Shown here: piece after piece, positions 39,867 through 52,204 of the stretch | Position numbering within the stretch: position 1 is the stretch's first letter | Layout: each line of letters starts with the position of its first letter | From: Oceanimonas aquatica | GTDB taxonomy: Bacteria; Pseudomonadota; Gammaproteobacteria; Enterobacterales; Aeromonadaceae | Direction: 5' to 3' | DNA: 64,000 bases | Assembly: GCF_030732065.1 (NCBI RefSeq) | Contig: NZ_JAVBHX010000001.1 | Coordinates: 124,001 to 188,000, forward strand | Translations under genes and position numbers: made by a program | The notes under the pieces: generated by a model | Database searches by the model: none | Told to the model about the DNA's origin: nothing | What the model saw: only the letters and a program-made list of their open reading frames with translations

Positions 39867-42323
39867 ATGCGAGTCCTGAAATTTGGCGGTACGTCGCTGG
39901 CCAATACCGAACGGTTCGACACCGTGGCCGACATCGTGGTCAACAACCAGCGCCAGTCCCAGGTGGCTCTGGTGCTGTCGGCGCCGGCGCGCGTGACCAA
40001 TCACCTGGTGGCCGTGGTCGAGCAGACCATTCGTGGCCTGGAGGCGGCGCCGGTGCTGAAGGAGATCGAGCAGATCTTTCACGGCATCATCGACGGACTC
40101 AAAAGCAAGTATACCGGCCTCGACGATGCCGGACTCAAGGTGACGGTGGAGCGGGAGCTGAACCAGCTGACCCGGCTGCTGCAGGGCGTCAGCCTGCTGC
40201 AACAGTGCCCCGACAACATTCAGGCCCGCATTCTCAGCCGGGGCGAAGCCCTGTCCATCGCCACCATGGCCGAGCTGCTGCGCGCCCGGGGTGAGCCGGT
40301 GGAAGTGATCGTGCCTCAGGAAATGCTGCTGGGCGAGGGCAGCGTGCTGGAAGCCCAGGTGAATATCGAGGTCTCCCGCCAGCGCTTTGCCGACAAGGGC
40401 CTGCGCGACGACTGCGTGTACCTGATGCCCGGTTTTACCGCCGGCAACGAGCAGGGCGAAACCGTGATCCTCGGCCGCAACGGCTCCGACTATTCCGCCG
40501 CCGTGCTGGCCGCCTGTGTAGGCGCCGAGTGCTGCGAAATCTGGACCGACGTGGACGGCGTGTACAACTGTGACCCGCGCCTGGTGCCCGATGCCAAGCT
40601 GCTGCGTCAGTTGTCCTACAAGGAAGCCATGGAGCTGTCCTATTTCGGCGCCAAGGTACTGCATCCGAAAACCATCGCGCCCATCGCCCAGTTCCATATT
40701 CCCTGTCTGATCAAGAACACCGGCAACCCCCAGGGGGAAGGCTCGCTGATCGGCCCCGAGTGCAGCGACGACGAGCTGCAGGTGAAGGGCATTTCCGATC
40801 TGGCCGGCATGACCATGATCAACATCTCCGGCCCCGGCATGAAGGGCATGGTGGGCATGGCCGGCCGGCTGTTCTCCTGCATCTCCCGTGCCGGTGCCAG
40901 CATAGTGCTGATCACCCAAAGCTCGTCGGAATACAGCGTCAGCTTCTGTATTCATACCTTTGACAAGCAAAAGGTGCAGCGCGCCATCGCCACCGAGTTT
41001 GCGCTGGAATTCAAGAACAAGCTGCTGGAGCCGCTGGATCTCATCGACGATCTGGCCATTATCTCCTTGGTGGGCGATCGCATGCGCACCGTGCGGGGGG
41101 TATCGGCCCGCTTCTTCAACTCCCTGGCCGAAGCCTCCATCAATATCGTGGCCATTGCTCAGGGCTCCAGTGAGCGCTCCATTTCTGCGGTGATCGGCAA
41201 GGAAAAGGTGACCGAGGCGATCAAGGCCTGCCATCAGAACTTCTTCTCCAGCCGCCAGTTTATCGATGTATTCCTGGTGGGCTGTGGCGGCGTGGGCGGT
41301 GCCCTGCTTGAGCAAATCCGTCGTCAGCAGCCGGTGCTGGAAGCCCAGGACATCGGCATTCGGGTGGTGGGCATCGCCAACTCCCGCAAGATGCTGCTGG
41401 ACAAGAACGGCATCGGCCTCAATGACTGGCGCGATCGCCTGGAGCAGGCGCAGGAAAGCTTCAGTCTGGAGCGGGTCACCCGCCTGGTGGAAGACAGCCA
41501 TCTGATCAACCCGGTGCTGGTGGACTGTACCACCAGCGAAGTCATCGCCGATCAGTATGCCGATTTCCTGTCTGCTGGTTTCCATGTGGTCACCCCCAAC
41601 AAGAAAGCCAACACCTCCAGCCTCGACTACTATCGTGAGCTGCGCCGCTCGGCTCAGGCCACCCGTCGCAAGTTCCTGTACGAAACCAACGTGGGTGCCG
41701 GCCTGCCGGTCATCGAGAACCTGCAGAATCTCATTCGTGCCGGCGACCAGCTCAAGGCCTTTGGCGGCATTCTGTCCGGCTCCCTGTCCTACATCTTTGG
41801 CAAGCTGGACGAAGGCATGAGCTTTGCCGAAGCCACCCGCATCGCCCGGGAAAACGGCTTTACCGAACCGGATCCGCGGGATGATCTCAACGGCATGGAC
41901 GTGGCCCGCAAGCTGCTGATCCTGGCCCGGGAAGCGGGCATGGAACTCGGCCTCGACGATATCGAGGTGGAGCAGGCGTTGCCGCCGGGCTTTGATGCCA
42001 GCGGTGACATCGAGTCCTTTATGGCCCGGCTGCCGGAGGCCGATGCCTGGTTTGCCGAGAAGGCTGCCGAGGCGGGCGAGGGCCGAGTGCTGCGTTATGT
42101 GGGTGCCATCGAAAATGGCAAATGCAAGGTTGCCATCAAGGCCGTGGACGGCGATGATCCCCTGTTCAAGGTCAAGGACGGCGAAAACGCCCTGGCGTTT
42201 TATACCCAGTATTACCAGCCCATTCCGCTGGTGCTGCGCGGCTACGGCGCCGGTGCCGATGTGACCGCTGCCGGTGTCTTTGCCGACCTGTTGCGCACCC
42301 ATAACTGGAAGCAGGAGATTTAA
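39867..42323 (+). CDS. thrA: Bifunctional aspartokinase I/homoserine dehydrogenase I
   Basis: Catalyses the first and third steps from aspartate to threonine. The 818 residues comprise an N-terminal kinase domain ([13 protein letters not shown], then [20 protein letters not shown]), two ACT domains for threonine feedback (~320-460) and a C-terminal homoserine dehydrogenase beginning with the nucleotide site [16 protein letters not shown] (~468) and containing VTPNKKAN and [11 protein letters not shown]. The length fits the enterobacterial ThrA. thrB follows with no gap. Confidence 0.98.
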   Translation: MRVLKFGGTSLANTERFDTVADIVVNNQRQSQVALVLSAPARVTNHLVAVVEQTIRGLEAAPVLKEIEQIFHGIIDGLKSKYTGLDDAGLKVTVERELNQLTRLLQGVSLLQQCPDNIQARILSRGEALSIATMAELLRARGEPVEVIVPQEMLLGEGSVLEAQVNIEVSRQRFADKGLRDDCVYLMPGFTAGNEQGETVILGRNGSDYSAAVLAACVGAECCEIWTDVDGVYNCDPRLVPDAKLLRQLSYKEAMELSYFGAKVLHPKTIAPIAQFHIPCLIKNTGNPQGEGSLIGPECSDDELQVKGISDLAGMTMINISGPGMKGMVGMAGRLFSCISRAGASIVLITQSSSEYSVSFCIHTFDKQKVQRAIATEFALEFKNKLLEPLDLIDDLAIISLVGDRMRTVRGVSARFFNSLAEASINIVAIAQGSSERSISAVIGKEKVTEAIKACHQNFFSSRQFIDVFLVGCGGVGGALLEQIRRQQPVLEAQDIGIRVVGIANSRKMLLDKNGIGLNDWRDRLEQAQESFSLERVTRLVEDSHLINPVLVDCTTSEVIADQYADFLSAGFHVVTPNKKANTSSLDYYRELRRSAQATRRKFLYETNVGAGLPVIENLQNLIRAGDQLKAFGGILSGSLSYIFGKLDEGMSFAEATRIARENGFTEPDPRDDLNGMDVARKLLILAREAGMELGLDDIEVEQALPPGFDASGDIESFMARLPEADAWFAEKAAEAGEGRVLRYVGAIENGKCKVAIKAVDGDDPLFKVKDGENALAFYTQYYQPIPLVLRGYGAGADVTAAGVFADLLRTHNWKQEI

Positions 42324-43280
42324 ATGAGTGTTGTAGCCTATGCGCCGGCCTCTACCGCCAACGTAAGTGTGGGGTTTGATGTACTGGGGGCCGCGCTGGC
42401 CCCCCTCGACGGCTCCCTGCTGGGAGACCGCGTGCTGGTGGAAGACGCCAGCGGCGAATTTCAGCTCACCAACGCCGGCCCCTATGCCCACAAGCTGCCG
42501 GAGGACTACACCCAGAACATCGTTTACGATTGCTGGCTGTCCTATGAAAAGGCGCTGGAGAAAAAAGGCCTGGCGCGCAAGACGCTGACCATGACGCTGG
42601 AAAAGAACCTGCCGGTGGGCTCGGGACTGGGCTCCAGCGCCACCAGCATCGTCGCCGCCTTTGTGGCTCTGAACGCCTTTTATGACAACGCCATGAGTGA
42701 GCACGAACTGATGCTGCTGATGGGCGAGCTGGAAGGGCAAATCTCCGGCTCCGTGCATTACGACAACGTGGCCCCCTGCCATCTGGGCGGCATGCAACTG
42801 GTGCTGGATGAAGCCGGTGTGGTCAGCCAGACCCTGCCGTCCTTCGACGAGTGGTACTGGGTGGTGTGCTACCCGGGCATTGCCGTATCCACCTCTGCCG
42901 CCCGGGAAATTCTGCCGGCCCAGTACCGCCGCCAGGATTGCCTGGAGTATGGCCGTCGCCTGGCGGGCTTTGTGCATGCCAGCCACACCGGTCAGGAAAA
43001 ACTGGCCGCCGCCATGCTCAAGGACGTGATCGCCGAGCCTTACCGTTCCCAGCTGATCCCCGGCTTTAATGAGGTGCGTGAGCATGCCGCCGCCATGGGG
43101 GCACTGGGCACCGGCATTTCCGGCAGCGGCCCCACCGTGTTTACGGTGATGAAGGATCTGCATCAGGCGGAAAAACTGCAGGCCTGGCTGGCCGACCACT
43201 TTATTCAGAATCAGGATGGCTTTTGCCATATTTGCAAACTCGACGCCGAGGGCGCGCGAGTCACAGGAACCAAGCTATGA
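42324..43280 (+). CDS. thrB: Homoserine kinase
   Basis: GHMP-family kinase that phosphorylates homoserine. The 318 residues show [20 protein letters not shown], the ATP loop [17 protein letters not shown], and [12 protein letters not shown] near the C-terminus. The ATG directly follows the thrA stop, and the stop overlaps the thrC start by 4 bp, so all three genes are translationally coupled. Confidence 0.98.
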   Translation: MSVVAYAPASTANVSVGFDVLGAALAPLDGSLLGDRVLVEDASGEFQLTNAGPYAHKLPEDYTQNIVYDCWLSYEKALEKKGLARKTLTMTLEKNLPVGSGLGSSATSIVAAFVALNAFYDNAMSEHELMLLMGELEGQISGSVHYDNVAPCHLGGMQLVLDEAGVVSQTLPSFDEWYWVVCYPGIAVSTSAAREILPAQYRRQDCLEYGRRLAGFVHASHTGQEKLAAAMLKDVIAEPYRSQLIPGFNEVREHAAAMGALGTGISGSGPTVFTVMKDLHQAEKLQAWLADHFIQNQDGFCHICKLDAEGARVTGTKL

Positions 43281-44551
43281 AGTTGTACAACATCAAGGAT
43301 AACGCAGAGACCATCAATTTTGCCGGCGCCGTGAAGCAGGGCCTGGGCCGTGGCCAGGGGCTGTTCTTTCCGGAAAACCTGAGCCCGCTGGCCAACGTGG
43401 ATGCGCTGCTGGAGCTGCCGCTGGTACCGCGCTCCGTGGCCATTCTGCAGCACCTGATCGGTGACGAGATCCCGAAAGACACCCTCACCGCCATGGTGGA
43501 GCACGCCTTTACCTTTCCGGCGCCGCTGGTGAAGGTGGACGAGCACACCTATGCCCTGGAGCTGTTCCACGGCCCGACCCTGGCATTCAAGGACTTTGGC
43601 GGCCGCTTTATGGCCCAGTGCCTGGCCACCCTGAGCAGCGACGGCAAGATCACCATTCTGACCGCCACCTCCGGCGACACCGGTGCCGCCGTGGCCCACG
43701 CCTTTTACGGCCTGCCCAATATCGAAGTGGTGATCCTGTATCCGGAAGGCAAAATCAGCCCGCTGCAGGAAAAGCTGTTCACCACTCTTGGGGGCAATAT
43801 TCGCACCTTTGCGGTACAGGGCGACTTCGACGCCTGTCAGGCGCTGGTGAAGCAGGCCTTTGACGACGAAGAGCTGAAGGCCGCCGTGGGTCTGAACTCC
43901 GCCAACTCCATCAACATCAGCCGGCTGCTGGCCCAGGTGTGCTACTACTTTGAAGCCGTGGCCGAGCTGCCCGCCGAGCAACGCAACAAGGCGGTGATCT
44001 GCGTGCCGTCCGGCAACTTCGGCAACCTCACCGCCGGCCTGATTGCCAAGGCCATCGGCCTGCCGGTGAAGCGTTTTGTGGCCGCTACCAATGCCAACGA
44101 CACAGTGCCGCGTTACCTGGAAAGCGGCAATTGGGCGCCCAACGACACCGTTGCCACCCTGTCCAACGCCATGGATGTGAGCCGTCCCAACAACTGGCCG
44201 AGGGTGGAAGAGCTGTGCCGGGTCAAGGGCTGGGATCTGGCCGACATCGCCTCCGGTGCCCTTAACGACGAAGAAACCAAGGACGCCCTCAAGCGCCTGT
44301 TTGCCAAGGGCTACCTGTGCGAGCCCCACGGTGCCATCGCCTGGGATCTGCTTAACAAGGAGCGTGGCAAGGACGAAGTGGGCATCTTCCTGTGCACCGC
44401 GCACCCGGCCAAGTTCAAGGAAAGCGTGGATGCCATTCTCGAGCAGGACATCGACCTGCCGGGACCGCTGGCCAAGCACGGCGCCATGGAATCGCTGTCC
44501 GAGACCATTCCTGCCGATTTCGCCGCACTGAAGGCGAAAATGATGGGCTGA
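43277..44551 (+). CDS. thrC: Threonine synthase
   Basis: PLP enzyme converting phosphohomoserine to threonine. The 424 residues include [20 protein letters not shown] with the PLP-binding Lys, [18 protein letters not shown], and [13 protein letters not shown]. The start at 43277 overlaps the thrB stop (ATGA) and follows AGGAA. It ends the thr operon at a strong terminator. Confidence 0.98.
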   Translation: MKLYNIKDNAETINFAGAVKQGLGRGQGLFFPENLSPLANVDALLELPLVPRSVAILQHLIGDEIPKDTLTAMVEHAFTFPAPLVKVDEHTYALELFHGPTLAFKDFGGRFMAQCLATLSSDGKITILTATSGDTGAAVAHAFYGLPNIEVVILYPEGKISPLQEKLFTTLGGNIRTFAVQGDFDACQALVKQAFDDEELKAAVGLNSANSINISRLLAQVCYYFEAVAELPAEQRNKAVICVPSGNFGNLTAGLIAKAIGLPVKRFVAATNANDTVPRYLESGNWAPNDTVATLSNAMDVSRPNNWPRVEELCRVKGWDLADIASGALNDEETKDALKRLFAKGYLCEPHGAIAWDLLNKERGKDEVGIFLCTAHPAKFKESVDAILEQDIDLPGPLAKHGAMESLSETIPADFAALKAKMMG

Positions 44552-44571
44552 GGCTAACACCTTTAGTCTGT

Positions 44572-44602
44572 AAAAATGCCGGGCTTGCCCGGCATTTTTT
44601 TG
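44572..44602 (+). terminator. Terminator of the thr operon
   Basis: A perfect 13-bp stem AAAAATGCCGGGC/GCCCGGCATTTTT with a 2-nt centre and seven T. Confidence 0.93.
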
Positions 44603-44640
44603 CCATTCCCCAATCCCCATTCCCTATTCCCCTTGTTCTT

Positions 44641-44658
44641 TGTAAGCGATCTCTCAAG
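44641..44658 (+). promoter_or_regulatory. GacA/UvrY-type activator box upstream of the CsrB-like RNA
   Basis: TGTAAGCGATCTCTCAAG resembles the GacA/UvrY consensus TGTAAG-N6-CTTACA (left half perfect, right half partly matched). It lies about 115 bp upstream of the estimated RNA start, a usual distance for csrB/rsm genes. Confidence 0.6.
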
Positions 44659-44756
44659 CCGCGCCGGGAAAAGGCGCTTTTAATATGTGGTTTTAGCCTG
44701 CTGTTTTCATAGATTCATGAATAACAATGATTTTTTGTTTCTGGTTAAAGTGTAAA

Positions 44757-45176
44757 CAGGAAGCAGGGCTTCCACCCTGCATTGTTCCCCACAAGGGAAA
44801 GGGTATAGTTAGTACCAACAGCAAGGCAGGCTGAGTTGCCAGGATGGCAAGCCAGCAGGAAGGCTGACAGGATTCCCGGCAGTGACGCCGGAACAGGGAC
44901 AGGGAAGACAGTGCGGGCAGGTAGGCCGGCAGCCAGGAACGGCAAGGGACCCGGTCGGGAAGGCCAAGCGGACAGGTTCAGGAAAACCAAGGGATACCTT
45001 CAGGACGAAGCGGTTGGCCGCAGGAACGCAGCCATTCACGGAAGATACACGGATGACCTCGACGGAACGGGAAGGGGAAGACTCGGAGGAGTCAGGTCAG
45101 GGAATGCAGGGAGCAATCAAGGTTCATGAAGGAGCCGACGACACCAAAAGGGGCAGCCAGTGGCTGCCCCTTTTCT
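44757..45176 (+). ncRNA. csrB: CsrB-type CsrA-sequestering regulatory RNA
   Basis: About 420 nt with no credible protein gene but about 25 GGA motifs, most as AGGA, GGGA or CGGA and many in hairpin loops, for example TTGCCA-GGA-TGGCAA near 44834-44848. This is the architecture of CsrB RNAs, which bind many copies of the translational regulator CsrA and relieve its repression. It ends in a strong terminator and has a GacA/UvrY-like box upstream. The 5' end is estimated from the first motifs and the A+T-rich sequence before it; no clear -35/-10 pair was found. Identity with csrB rather than csrC/rsm naming is a convention. Confidence 0.88.
45146..45176 (+). terminator. Terminator of the CsrB-like RNA
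   Basis: A 29-nt perfect palindrome (AAAAGGGGCAGCCA, one central G, and the complement) ending in TTTTCT. Confidence 0.93.
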
Positions 45177-45194
45177 ATTGCGCTTTTAACACAC

Positions 45195-45250
45195 CGTCAT
45201 ACCGGTACTGAATCGAGTTCAGCATGACGAGACCCGGTATCTTGCTGCAG
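45195..45250. repeat. Inverted-pair palindromic repeat, copy 1
   Basis: Positions 45202-45229 are the exact reverse complement of 54754-54781 (28 nt). Weaker similarity continues to about 45250. Internal hairpins are CTGAA-TCGAG-TTCAG and an outer TACCGG/CCGGTA. It lies between the CsrB-like RNA terminator and the convergent aspartoacylase gene. Confidence 0.8.
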
Positions 45251-45284
45251 AAGGGCACTGGCCCTGCCGGCCGTATCATTGGCA

Positions 45285-46304
45285 TTATATAGCCGGTTGC
45301 TGAATGTCCAGCTCGTCCACAAAGCGCTCCACGCTCAGCTCCGCCTGCTTGATCTCGTCAAACAGGGCGATATGGCAGATGGCGTCACCTTCATTGACCA
45401 ATGGCATGGTCAGGCTGCCGATCACGATACCGCTGCGCGGGGCGATAATGTCGCGGACTTCCGTCCCCAGCGGTGCGCTGATGGTGCCCAGGCAATCGCC
45501 CTTGCGAATGCGATCCCCCAGGCGCACCCGCAGGTGCAGCAGGCCGTCGTGCTCGGCCCGAATCCAGGTGCTGGCACGGGCGATAATGGGCTCGGCCACC
45601 GATTTGGCGGTGGTGCTCTTCAGCATGCCCAGGCTGCGCATGACCCTGAGCACACCACGCACCCCGGCCTTGATGGGCAGGGCGTCGAAACGCAATGCTT
45701 CGCCGGCTTCATACAGGATCACCGGCACCCCCTTGGCTTCCGCCACCGCCCTGAGCGAGCCGTCGCGAATGCTGGCATCGAGAATAATGGGCGCGCCAAA
45801 GTTTTCCGCCATTTGCCGGGTCACCGGGCAATCGAGCTGGGCCCGGATCTGGGGCAGGTTGGCCCTGTGAATGGCGCCGGTGTGCAGATCGATAATGTGG
45901 CTGCACTTGCTGACGATCTCATTCACAAAAAAATGCGCTACCCGGGCACCGAGCGAGCCTTTTTCCGAGCCGGGAAAGCAACGGTTAAGATCGCGCCGGT
46001 CCGGCAGGTAGCGGGACTTGTGAATAAAGCCGAACACGTTCACCACGGGCACCGCGATCAGGGTGCCCCTGAGCCGGGCCGGATTGACCCTGGCCAGCAC
46101 CTGGTTGACCACCTCAATGCCGTTGAGCTCATCGCCGTGAATGGCGGCGCACAGCAGCAGCACAGGCCCCGGCTGCTTGCCGTGCACCACTTCCACCGGC
46201 ACCGTCAGCGGCGACTGGGTGTAAAGCTGCGCCAGCGCCAGCTGCATGGTCTGACGGCGGCCGGCGGGCACATGCTGGCCGGCCAGTTCAAAGGTGGCGG
46301 TCAT
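45285..46304 (-). CDS. Succinylglutamate desuccinylase/aspartoacylase family protein
   Basis: A 339-residue zinc carboxypeptidase-like (M14/AstE-AspA) protein. Zinc-site features are CAAIHGDELNGIEV (H and E) and the downstream IDLHTG His, with DLNRCFPGSEKGS between them. The C-terminal ~80 residues form a biotinyl-lipoyl-like beta module (VRLGDRIRKGDCLGTI, APRSGIVIGSL). Its ATG overlaps the rimK stop by one base (TAATG), so it is coupled to rimK. The substrate is unknown; trimming RimK-added glutamates is a hypothesis only. Confidence 0.82.
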   Translation of the reverse strand: MTATFELAGQHVPAGRRQTMQLALAQLYTQSPLTVPVEVVHGKQPGPVLLLCAAIHGDELNGIEVVNQVLARVNPARLRGTLIAVPVVNVFGFIHKSRYLPDRRDLNRCFPGSEKGSLGARVAHFFVNEIVSKCSHIIDLHTGAIHRANLPQIRAQLDCPVTRQMAENFGAPIILDASIRDGSLRAVAEAKGVPVILYEAGEALRFDALPIKAGVRGVLRVMRSLGMLKSTTAKSVAEPIIARASTWIRAEHDGLLHLRVRLGDRIRKGDCLGTISAPLGTEVRDIIAPRSGIVIGSLTMPLVNEGDAICHIALFDEIKQAELSVERFVDELDIQQPAI

Positions 46305-47206
46305 TAACCTCGCTCCCGGCTGCGGGTTTTGCGGTGGGCATGCTTTTCAATGTGCTGAATGATGAGATCCGCCACGTCCTTGCCGGTGGCCTTTTCAATG
46401 CCTTCCAGCCCGGGCGACGAGTTCACTTCCATCACCAGTGGGCCGCGTTTGGAGCGCAGCAGGTCCACCCCGGCCACCTGCAGCCCCATGGCCTTGGCCG
46501 AGGCCACGGCGGTCTTGCGCTCTTCGGGGGTAATGCGTACCAGCCCGGCGGCACCGCCCCGGTGCAGGTTGGAGCGAAACTCGCCTTCCTGGGCCTGGCG
46601 CTTCATGGCGGCGATCACTTTGTCGCCCAGCACAAAACAGCGAATGTCGGCGCCGCCGGCCTCCTCGATAAACTCCTGCACCATGATGTTGGCCTTGAGT
46701 CCCATAAAGGCTTCAAGCACGCTTTCCGCCGCCTTGCGGGTTTCCGCCAGTACCACGCCAATCCCTTGAGTGCCTTCCAGCAGCTTGATCACCAGGGGCG
46801 CGCCACCCACCATGTGAATGAGATCGGGCACGTCATCGGGCTTGTTGGCAAAGCCGGTGATCGGCATGCCCACGCCGTGGCCCGAAAGCACCTGCAGCGA
46901 GCGCAGTTTGTCTCTTGAACGACTGATGGCGGCGGAATGGTTGAGGGTGTAGCAGCCCATCATTTCAAACTGGCGCAGTACGGCGGTGCCGTAAAAGGTC
47001 ACCGAGGCGCCGATGCGGGGAATGACGGCGTCAAAGTGTTCCAGCTCCTGGCCTTTGTAGTGAATGGACGGCTTGTTGTCGTTGATGTTCATGTAGCAGC
47101 GCAGCACATCGAAAATATGCAGCTCGTGACCCCGGGCCTCGGCGGCCTCTTTCAGACGGCGGGTGGAATACAAGGACGGATTACGGGAAAGAATGGCAAT
47201 TTTCAT
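46304..47206 (-). CDS. rimK: RimK ATP-grasp glutamate ligase
   Basis: Adds glutamate residues to the C-terminus of ribosomal protein S6 and can make poly-glutamate. The 300 residues match E. coli Rim[38 protein letters not shown], the ATP-grasp stretch [46 protein letters not shown] and the metal-binding [14 protein letters not shown]. It is divergent from acnA and upstream of the aspartoacylase gene. No RimB-type zinc protease or RimA-like gene is nearby. Confidence 0.95.
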   Translation of the reverse strand: MKIAILSRNPSLYSTRRLKEAAEARGHELHIFDVLRCYMNINDNKPSIHYKGQELEHFDAVIPRIGASVTFYGTAVLRQFEMMGCYTLNHSAAISRSRDKLRSLQVLSGHGVGMPITGFANKPDDVPDLIHMVGGAPLVIKLLEGTQGIGVVLAETRKAAESVLEAFMGLKANIMVQEFIEEAGGADIRCFVLGDKVIAAMKRQAQEGEFRSNLHRGGAAGLVRITPEERKTAVASAKAMGLQVAGVDLLRSKRGPLVMEVNSSPGLEGIEKATGKDVADLIIQHIEKHAHRKTRSRERG

Positions 47207-47471
47207 GAGTCGGGTGGCTCTCTTCTGTATGGAGGCACAAGGGCTGAATCGGGCCCACTATCTACGCGAAACGGGCGACGGACGCCAACGAGAAAAAACG
47301 GCCCTGAGCCTGAAAAAATTTGCGTGTGCCGCGCCTCTGTGTGACCCCGTGGGCAATTCTTCGGCGCCGGTTGGCCGCGACCTCGACCCTGAACCATACT
47401 TTAGTCTCAATTCCTTGATATCCCAAACAATCGGCTTCCGGTAACGAACCGGACAAGAACCAGGAGGAGCC

Positions 47472-50177
<2,706 letters not shown>

Positions 50178-50233
50178 CGTTGAAAACTCGACGTCGACAA
50201 AGCAGATGCAATGCGAAGCATCAGTGCGGTTGC

Positions 50234-50297
50234 ACTTCACGACACGCTTCGAGCCCCTCCATGGGGCGCTCGAAAATGCCATCCATGGCATTTTATG
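50234..50297. repeat. Palindromic dispersed repeat, copy B
   Basis: Aligns with copy A at 12951-13014 in the same orientation. It carries the hairpins CCCC-TCCAT-GGGG and AAAATGCCAT-cc-ATGGCATTTT (a perfect 10-bp stem). Like copy A it lies between convergent genes (acnA and modE). Confidence 0.75.
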
Positions 50298-50544
50298 GTC
50301 GGCTACGGCAATCCCCACTGCTGCTTCGGGCAGCCCCGGCGTAGTCTGCATGCTGTCAGTCAGCAGCGAGCGTTCTAAGGAGGGCAAAGGGTGTCTGCTT
50401 CGCCGAGCCCTTCGCGTCAGGGATGACGCGACGGAGCGTACAGGGAGGTATTCACAGCGTGCCGGCGAAGCAGTGCGTTTTGACCGACGTTAGTGCACTG
50501 TTCTGCAGGCCACCATATCTGTGGCTCAAACACGGACTTTAGGC
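50298..50544. other. Hairpin-rich intergenic segment after acnA
   Basis: No gene is seen. A 7-bp hairpin CGCGTCA-GGGA-TGACGCG lies at 50413-50430, and TACAGGGAGGTATTCACAGC follows shortly after. The composition looks like a composite of short dispersed repeats rather than unique sequence. No T-run terminator for acnA or modE was evident. Confidence 0.45.
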
Positions 50545-51324
50545 TCAGCTTTCCAGCGTGGCCAGGATCACCTGCTCCGGGGCGAAACAGGCATATGCCC
50601 GCCCATTGAGGGCGGGGATCGGCTCGCTGACCGGGCGCAGGGCGCAGATATCGCCGCCCTGATCCAGAGCGATAATGATTTCATTGAACTGCTCACCGGT
50701 GAGCACCTCGCTGATGGAGCCCGGCAGGCTGTTGGCTGTGCGGCCCTGTTCTGAATGTGTTTCAATCGTGACCCAGGGAGCTTTTATCAGTGCCAGCACC
50801 TCCTTGCCCGGCGCCAGCCCCAGCCGCCGGCAACTGCGTTCGGTAATGTCCGCCACAATGGGCGCACCTCCATCCATCACCAGACTGACCTGATGACTGA
50901 GATCGTCGGCGTTCAGCGCCTGTACATGAGCAAAAAACTGATTGCGGGCGCTGGTTTGCAGGCCAAAGCGCGACACCACCGCCAGCAGGCTGTCGAGGGA
51001 CGCGCTCTCATCCTGCAAAGCGTCTACCGCCATGCGTTCAATGCGCCCCAGCAGGTCATAGATTTTCAGCAGCCGTTCACCATAGCCGGTAAGATGAGCA
51101 CCGCCGCCGCCCTTGCCGCCGGTTTCGCTGGTCACCACAGGCCGACCGGCCAGCTCGTTTATGTCCCTGACTGCATCCCAGGCCGACTTGTAGCTGATGC
51201 CCGCCGCCCGGGCGCCCCGGCTGATGGAGCCCTGCTCGCGAATGCACGTCAGCAGGCGCACCCGTTTGGGAGAGATAAACAGGCGGCCCTGTTGTTGCAG
51301 ACTCAGCAATATGTCCAGTTCCAC
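50545..51324 (-). CDS. modE: Molybdate-responsive transcriptional regulator ModE
   Basis: Represses modABC when molybdate is bound. The 259 residues begin with a winged-helix domain (RLFISPKRVRLLTCIREQGS, GISYKSAWDAVRDINELAG, TGGKGGGGAHLTGYG) and have two C-terminal Mop/TOBE domains with SARNQFF and the repeated APGKEVLALIKAPWV type. The GTG at 51324 is chosen because it is preceded by GGAAGGAA and aligns with the E. coli start; the frame stays open upstream across the operator, giving non-conserved residues. Divergent from modABC. Confidence 0.93.
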   Translation of the reverse strand: MELDILLSLQQQGRLFISPKRVRLLTCIREQGSISRGARAAGISYKSAWDAVRDINELAGRPVVTSETGGKGGGGAHLTGYGERLLKIYDLLGRIERMAVDALQDESASLDSLLAVVSRFGLQTSARNQFFAHVQALNADDLSHQVSLVMDGGAPIVADITERSCRRLGLAPGKEVLALIKAPWVTIETHSEQGRTANSLPGSISEVLTGEQFNEIIIALDQGGDICALRPVSEPIPALNGRAYACFAPEQVILATLES

Positions 51325-51387
51325 GTCTTCCTTCCACTGTTGGCGGGGCAGGGCGTCATCATACTCCAATAGCGTTGTGTTTTTGAT

Positions 51388-51416
51388 TATATAGCGATAC
51401 ATTGAGTCGCTATATA
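51388..51416. promoter_or_regulatory. ModE operator between modE and modA
   Basis: TATATAGCGA (51388-51397) and TCGCTATATA (51407-51416) form a perfect 10-bp inverted repeat with a 9-bp spacer, 33 bp before modA and 64 bp before the modE start. It agrees with the A+T-rich ModE recognition halves. A further CTATATA lies at 51422-51428. Confidence 0.8.
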
Positions 51417-51448
51417 CTTCACTATATAACCATAAGGATCTGCTTCTT

Positions 51449-52204
51449 ATGTTCACGCTTCGCCATGCCAGCCTGCTGTTAGGCGCCCTGGGCGCCGTTA
51501 CCTCCGTTCAGGCCGACGAGATCAAGGTGGCGGTGGCCGCCAACTTTCTGGATGCCGTCACCCGGCTTGGTGAGCAGTTTGAGCAACAAACCGGTCATAC
51601 CGTACTGATTTCGTCCGGCTCCACCGGCAAGCTGTATGCCCAGATAAAAAACGGCGCGCCCTTTGATGTGTTTTTTGCCGCCGACGACCAGCGCCCCGAG
51701 TTGCTGGAGCAGGAAGGCGCCATTGTGCCCGGCAGCCGCTTTACTTATGCCACCGGCACCCTGGTGCTGTGGAGCCCGGACGAGAAGCTTATCGACCGCG
51801 AACAATCGGTGCTGACAAACGGCGACTTCCGTTTTCTGGCTATCGCCAACCCGGTGACCGCCCCTTACGGCCGCGCCGCTCAGGAAGTGCTCAGCGGCAT
51901 GGGATTGTGGAAGGGCTTTAACAACAAAATGGTGCGGGGCGAAAACATCGGCCAGACCTACCAGTATGTGTACAGCCGCAATGCCGAACTGGGCTTTGTG
52001 GCCAAGTCCCAGGTATTCAGCCAGGGCAATTACACCAACGGCTCCTGGTGGGAAGTGCCCGCCGACCGCTATTCGCCCATCGTACAGCAGGCGGTGCAGC
52101 TGACCGACTCCGAGGCGGCCACGGCTCTGCTGGACTATGTGCGCTCCCCCGAGGGCCTCAAGGTGATCCACACCTACGGCTACGGCACCGGACAGGGCCA
52201 CTAA
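51449..52204 (+). CDS. modA: Molybdate ABC transporter substrate-binding protein
   Basis: Periplasmic molybdate/tungstate binder. The 251 residues begin with a signal peptide cleaved near VQADE (~23), then IKVAVAANFLDAVTRL, the oxyanion-site region LISSGSTGKLYAQI with its Ser residues, GAPFDVFFAAD, AIANPVTAPYGRAAQEVL and the C-terminal ALLDYVRSPEG. modB starts right at the stop codon. Expected to be repressed by ModE-molybdate. Confidence 0.96.
   Translation: MFTLRHASLLLGALGAVTSVQADEIKVAVAANFLDAVTRLGEQFEQQTGHTVLISSGSTGKLYAQIKNGAPFDVFFAADDQRPELLEQEGAIVPGSRFTYATGTLVLWSPDEKLIDREQSVLTNGDFRFLAIANPVTAPYGRAAQEVLSGMGLWKGFNNKMVRGENIGQTYQYVYSRNAELGFVAKSQVFSQGNYTNGSWWEVPADRYSPIVQQAVQLTDSEAATALLDYVRSPEGLKVIHTYGYGTGQGH

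Noticed and set aside
39849-43229. Very long reading frame (about 1126 codons) antisense to thrA and thrB
   Set aside because: It is a shadow of GC-rich codon use opposite two clearly identified genes; the translation is His/Gly/Gln/Val-rich with no domain. Similar long antisense frames occur opposite dnaK, nusA, infB, ftsH and acnA.
44836-45211. Two overlapping reading frames of 97 and 109 codons
   Set aside because: They lie wholly inside the GGA-rich structured RNA, have no recognisable protein features or ribosome site, and owe their openness to the biased composition.
47163-47444. 93-codon frame between rimK and acnA
   Set aside because: It overlaps the start of rimK on the other strand and shows no protein features; the region is more likely the divergent promoter area.
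50413-50460. Small CsrA-sequestering RNA after acnA
   Set aside because: Only about two GGGA motifs are present and no promoter or terminator is evident; a repeat module is a simpler explanation.
51325-51456. N-terminal extension of modE across the operator
   Set aside because: The residues are not family-like and would place coding sequence over the palindromic operator and the modA start.
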